Source: JBCDHN01 sp965224535
GTDB taxonomy: Bacteria; Verrucomicrobiota; Verrucomicrobiia; Verrucomicrobiales; DEV007
Assembly (NCBI GenBank): GCA_965224535.1
Contig: CBDCZR010000003.1
Coordinates: 248,001-312,000 of the forward strand
DNA length: 64,000 bases
Direction of reading: 5' to 3'
Positions 62,822-64,000 of this stretch are shown one piece after another; positions within the stretch are counted from its first letter, which is position 1; the number at the start of each line of letters is the position of its first letter. The translations under genes were made by a program, and so were the position numbers. A model generated the notes under the pieces. That model was not told the origin of the DNA. It saw only the letters and a list, made by a program, of their open reading frames with translations, and did no database searches.

Positions 62822-64000
62822 GCAAAAATTCGCTCGAATTTAACAGCACCAGGCAAAGCTCGGCAAGCGCCCGCGTTTCGGCGTTCGCGTCCCAGGGTTG
62901 GAGGTCGCGCTCGTAGTTCGCCAGTTTGTCCAGCTTGAAGGTCGAATACGCCGGTTCGCCGGTTTCTTCGATCACGTTGGAAAGCGTCACCTCCGTGGGA
63001 AGCTCGGTCCGTTCCGGCGAATTCGCGCGATGATGTTCGAGCATTTTCGAAACGTGGGCCAACGACCGCTCAGCCTCCGCCTTACTCGGCGAACGCCCGA
63101 AAACGTGGGCGAAAACCTGGAAAATCCCAGCTTCCAGGTTAGCCGCTTCCGTCATCGCGCGATTCGCCAGGGCCAACGCCCGCGCGTTCGCGAATTGCCC
63201 GTGAAACAGCGAAAACGCCTGGGTCACCACCGTCGTTTCATCCCGCATTTCGCAGGAAAGCTCGCTGAGCGGACGATTCAGCACCTCCATCAGCGGATGC
63301 CCCAAATTCCGCACCCGCATCGCGTAAATCGAGCGCCGATTCCGTTCCGCGCGGCTGGAATCCGGCTGCCAGGGCGGGGCGATTTTGCCCATCGTCAAAC
63401 GCGGCTGAAACGCGACCTCCCAATTGATCTCGGCGCGAAAACTCGGGCCGCCAACGCGCGAATTCAGCTCGCCGCTCGCCGCCAGCATGCTGTCGCGAAT
63501 CTCCTCCGCGGTGAGCCGGCGGGGACGAAACGCAGCCAAAAGCCGGTTGTCCGGATCGCGCTCATGAGCCTCGCTGGGCTTGGCTGAGCTTCGTTGGTAG
63601 GCTTCGCTCGTCAGCAAGAGCCGCGTGAGTTTCTTCACCGACCACCCGTTTTCCACAAACCAATTCGCCAGCCAGTCCAGCAGTTCCGGGTGGCTCGGCT
63701 TCGATCCCACCACGCCAAAACCGTTCGGCGTCGCCACCAGCCCGCGCCCAAAATGCCAGGCCCAAACGCGATTCACCATGACCCGCGCCGTCAGCGGATT
63801 CTCCTCCGCCGCGATCCAGTTCGCCAGAGCCGCGCGGCGCCGGTTTTCGGCCGAAACCGGGAATTTCCCAGCCATCCTAACCGCGCTCAAAAACCCGGGC
63901 GCAACCGGCTCGAGCGGCGATTCCAGCGACCCGCCTTTCAGAATCGAAACCGTCTCCGCCTGGCGCGGCTGAACCTCGAACCTGCCAGCTTTCACGTGAT
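62811..64000 (-). CDS. DUF1553 protein, 3' part (runs off window)
   Basis: The C-terminal ~396 residues are in the window and the gene continues past 64000. Motifs: LANWIAAEENPLTARVMVNR, VWAWHFGRGLVATPNGFG, HPELLDWLANWFVENGWSVK, FRPRRLTAEEIRDSMLAASG. It is the second DUF1553-DUF1501 pair of the window. The open frame has no stop up to the window edge, and no start codon should be assigned here. Confidence 0.88.
   Translation of the reverse strand, partial: HVKAGRFEVQPRQAETVSILKGGSLESPLEPVAPGFLSAVRMAGKFPVSAENRRRAALANWIAAEENPLTARVMVNRVWAWHFGRGLVATPNGFGVVGSKPSHPELLDWLANWFVENGWSVKKLTRLLLTSEAYQRSSAKPSEAHERDPDNRLLAAFRPRRLTAEEIRDSMLAASGELNSRVGGPSFRAEINWEVAFQPRLTMGKIAPPWQPDSSRAERNRRSIYAMRVRNLGHPLMEVLNRPLSELSCEMRDETTVVTQAFSLFHGQFANARALALANRAMTEAANLEAGIFQVFAHVFGRSPSKAEAERSLAHVSKMLEHHRANSPERTELPTEVTLSNVIEETGEPAYSTFKLDKLANYERDLQPWDANAETRALAELCLVLLNSSEFLHVY

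Noticed and set aside
56917..64000. Polysaccharide utilisation locus
   Set aside because: No SusC/SusD pair or glycoside hydrolase is present; only accessory families (DUF6807, DUF1553/1501, PQQ, hydrolase) are seen, so the term is not justified.

Overview
The window looks like chromosomal DNA of a member of the Verrucomicrobiota, or at least the PVC group; this is inferred from gene content and no 16S rRNA is present. The pointers are two DUF1553/DUF1501 (planctomycete-type cytochrome/sulfatase-associated) gene pairs, a DUF1552 protein, sulfatases, PQQ-propeller and DUF6807 proteins, several ECF sigma factors (one with a Lys/Ala-rich N-terminal tail), a GldA/GldF/GldG-DUF4340 ABC operon, and moderately high GC. 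There are no rRNA genes, CRISPR arrays or prophage modules. One tRNA gene (Pro, anticodon GGG) is present.

Layout. 0-2 kb: AraC-type regulator, a small unknown gene and Hsp20. 2.2-7.4 kb: a hairpin-dense 720-bp imperfect palindrome, a large TIR/membrane protein whose 3' end runs into a decayed gene, and a two-gene unit with a nucleotidyltransferase-like member. 7.4-9.0 kb: an internally deleted IS1634-like element with perfect 24-bp terminal inverted repeats. 9-12.3 kb: divergent oxyR and exported katG. 12.5-15.3 kb: PDZ protein, anti-sigma factor, truncated ECF sigma, an unknown gene, a degraded membrane gene and tRNA-Pro. 15.4-20.7 kb: the Gld-like ABC operon. 20.9-28.4 kb: exonuclease III, DUF1553-DUF1501 pair, AlkA-like glycosylase, and two decayed sulfatases fused in one reading frame. 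28.4-38.1 kb: ECF sigma, gluconokinase, lipoprotein, DUF374 acyltransferase, two Uma2 proteins flanking a membrane protein and a glycosyltransferase, CPBP protease, a two-part methyltransferase, DUF3467 protein and a zinc peptidase. 38.2-44.2 kb: histidine kinase, Hsp33, ECF sigma and TetR with twin operators, and a membrane protein with a Gln-rich linker. 44.3-51 kb: DUF1552, dodecin, and a ROK kinase-ppk1-hisH-argG operon. 51-54.6 kb: a tandem triplication of a nuclease-like gene and a TPR protein. 54.8-64 kb: YHYH protein, CBM9-like protein, a probable small RNA, DUF6807, and a DUF1553-DUF1501-PQQ-serine hydrolase operon that leaves the window.

The working modules that can be read are: oxidative stress (OxyR/KatG, Hsp33, dodecin); export or surface assembly (Gld-like ABC operon); phosphate storage and amino-acid synthesis (ppk1, hisH, argG); and two polymer- or carbohydrate-related clusters built around DUF1553/DUF1501 pairs.

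Two window-wide observations stand out. First, about a dozen genes, including housekeeping genes such as hisH, ppk1, katG and a ROK kinase, are interrupted by single-base insertions, almost all in short homopolymers and always +1. This looks like a sequencing-error signature and should be resolved before any of these genes is called dead. Second, the nuclease-like genes at 51.2-53.9 kb are tandem copies whose 27-bp C-terminal repeat steps 1, 2, 3 along the array, with a local scramble in the middle copy. This is the most unusual structure in the window, together with the palindrome next to the TIR gene.
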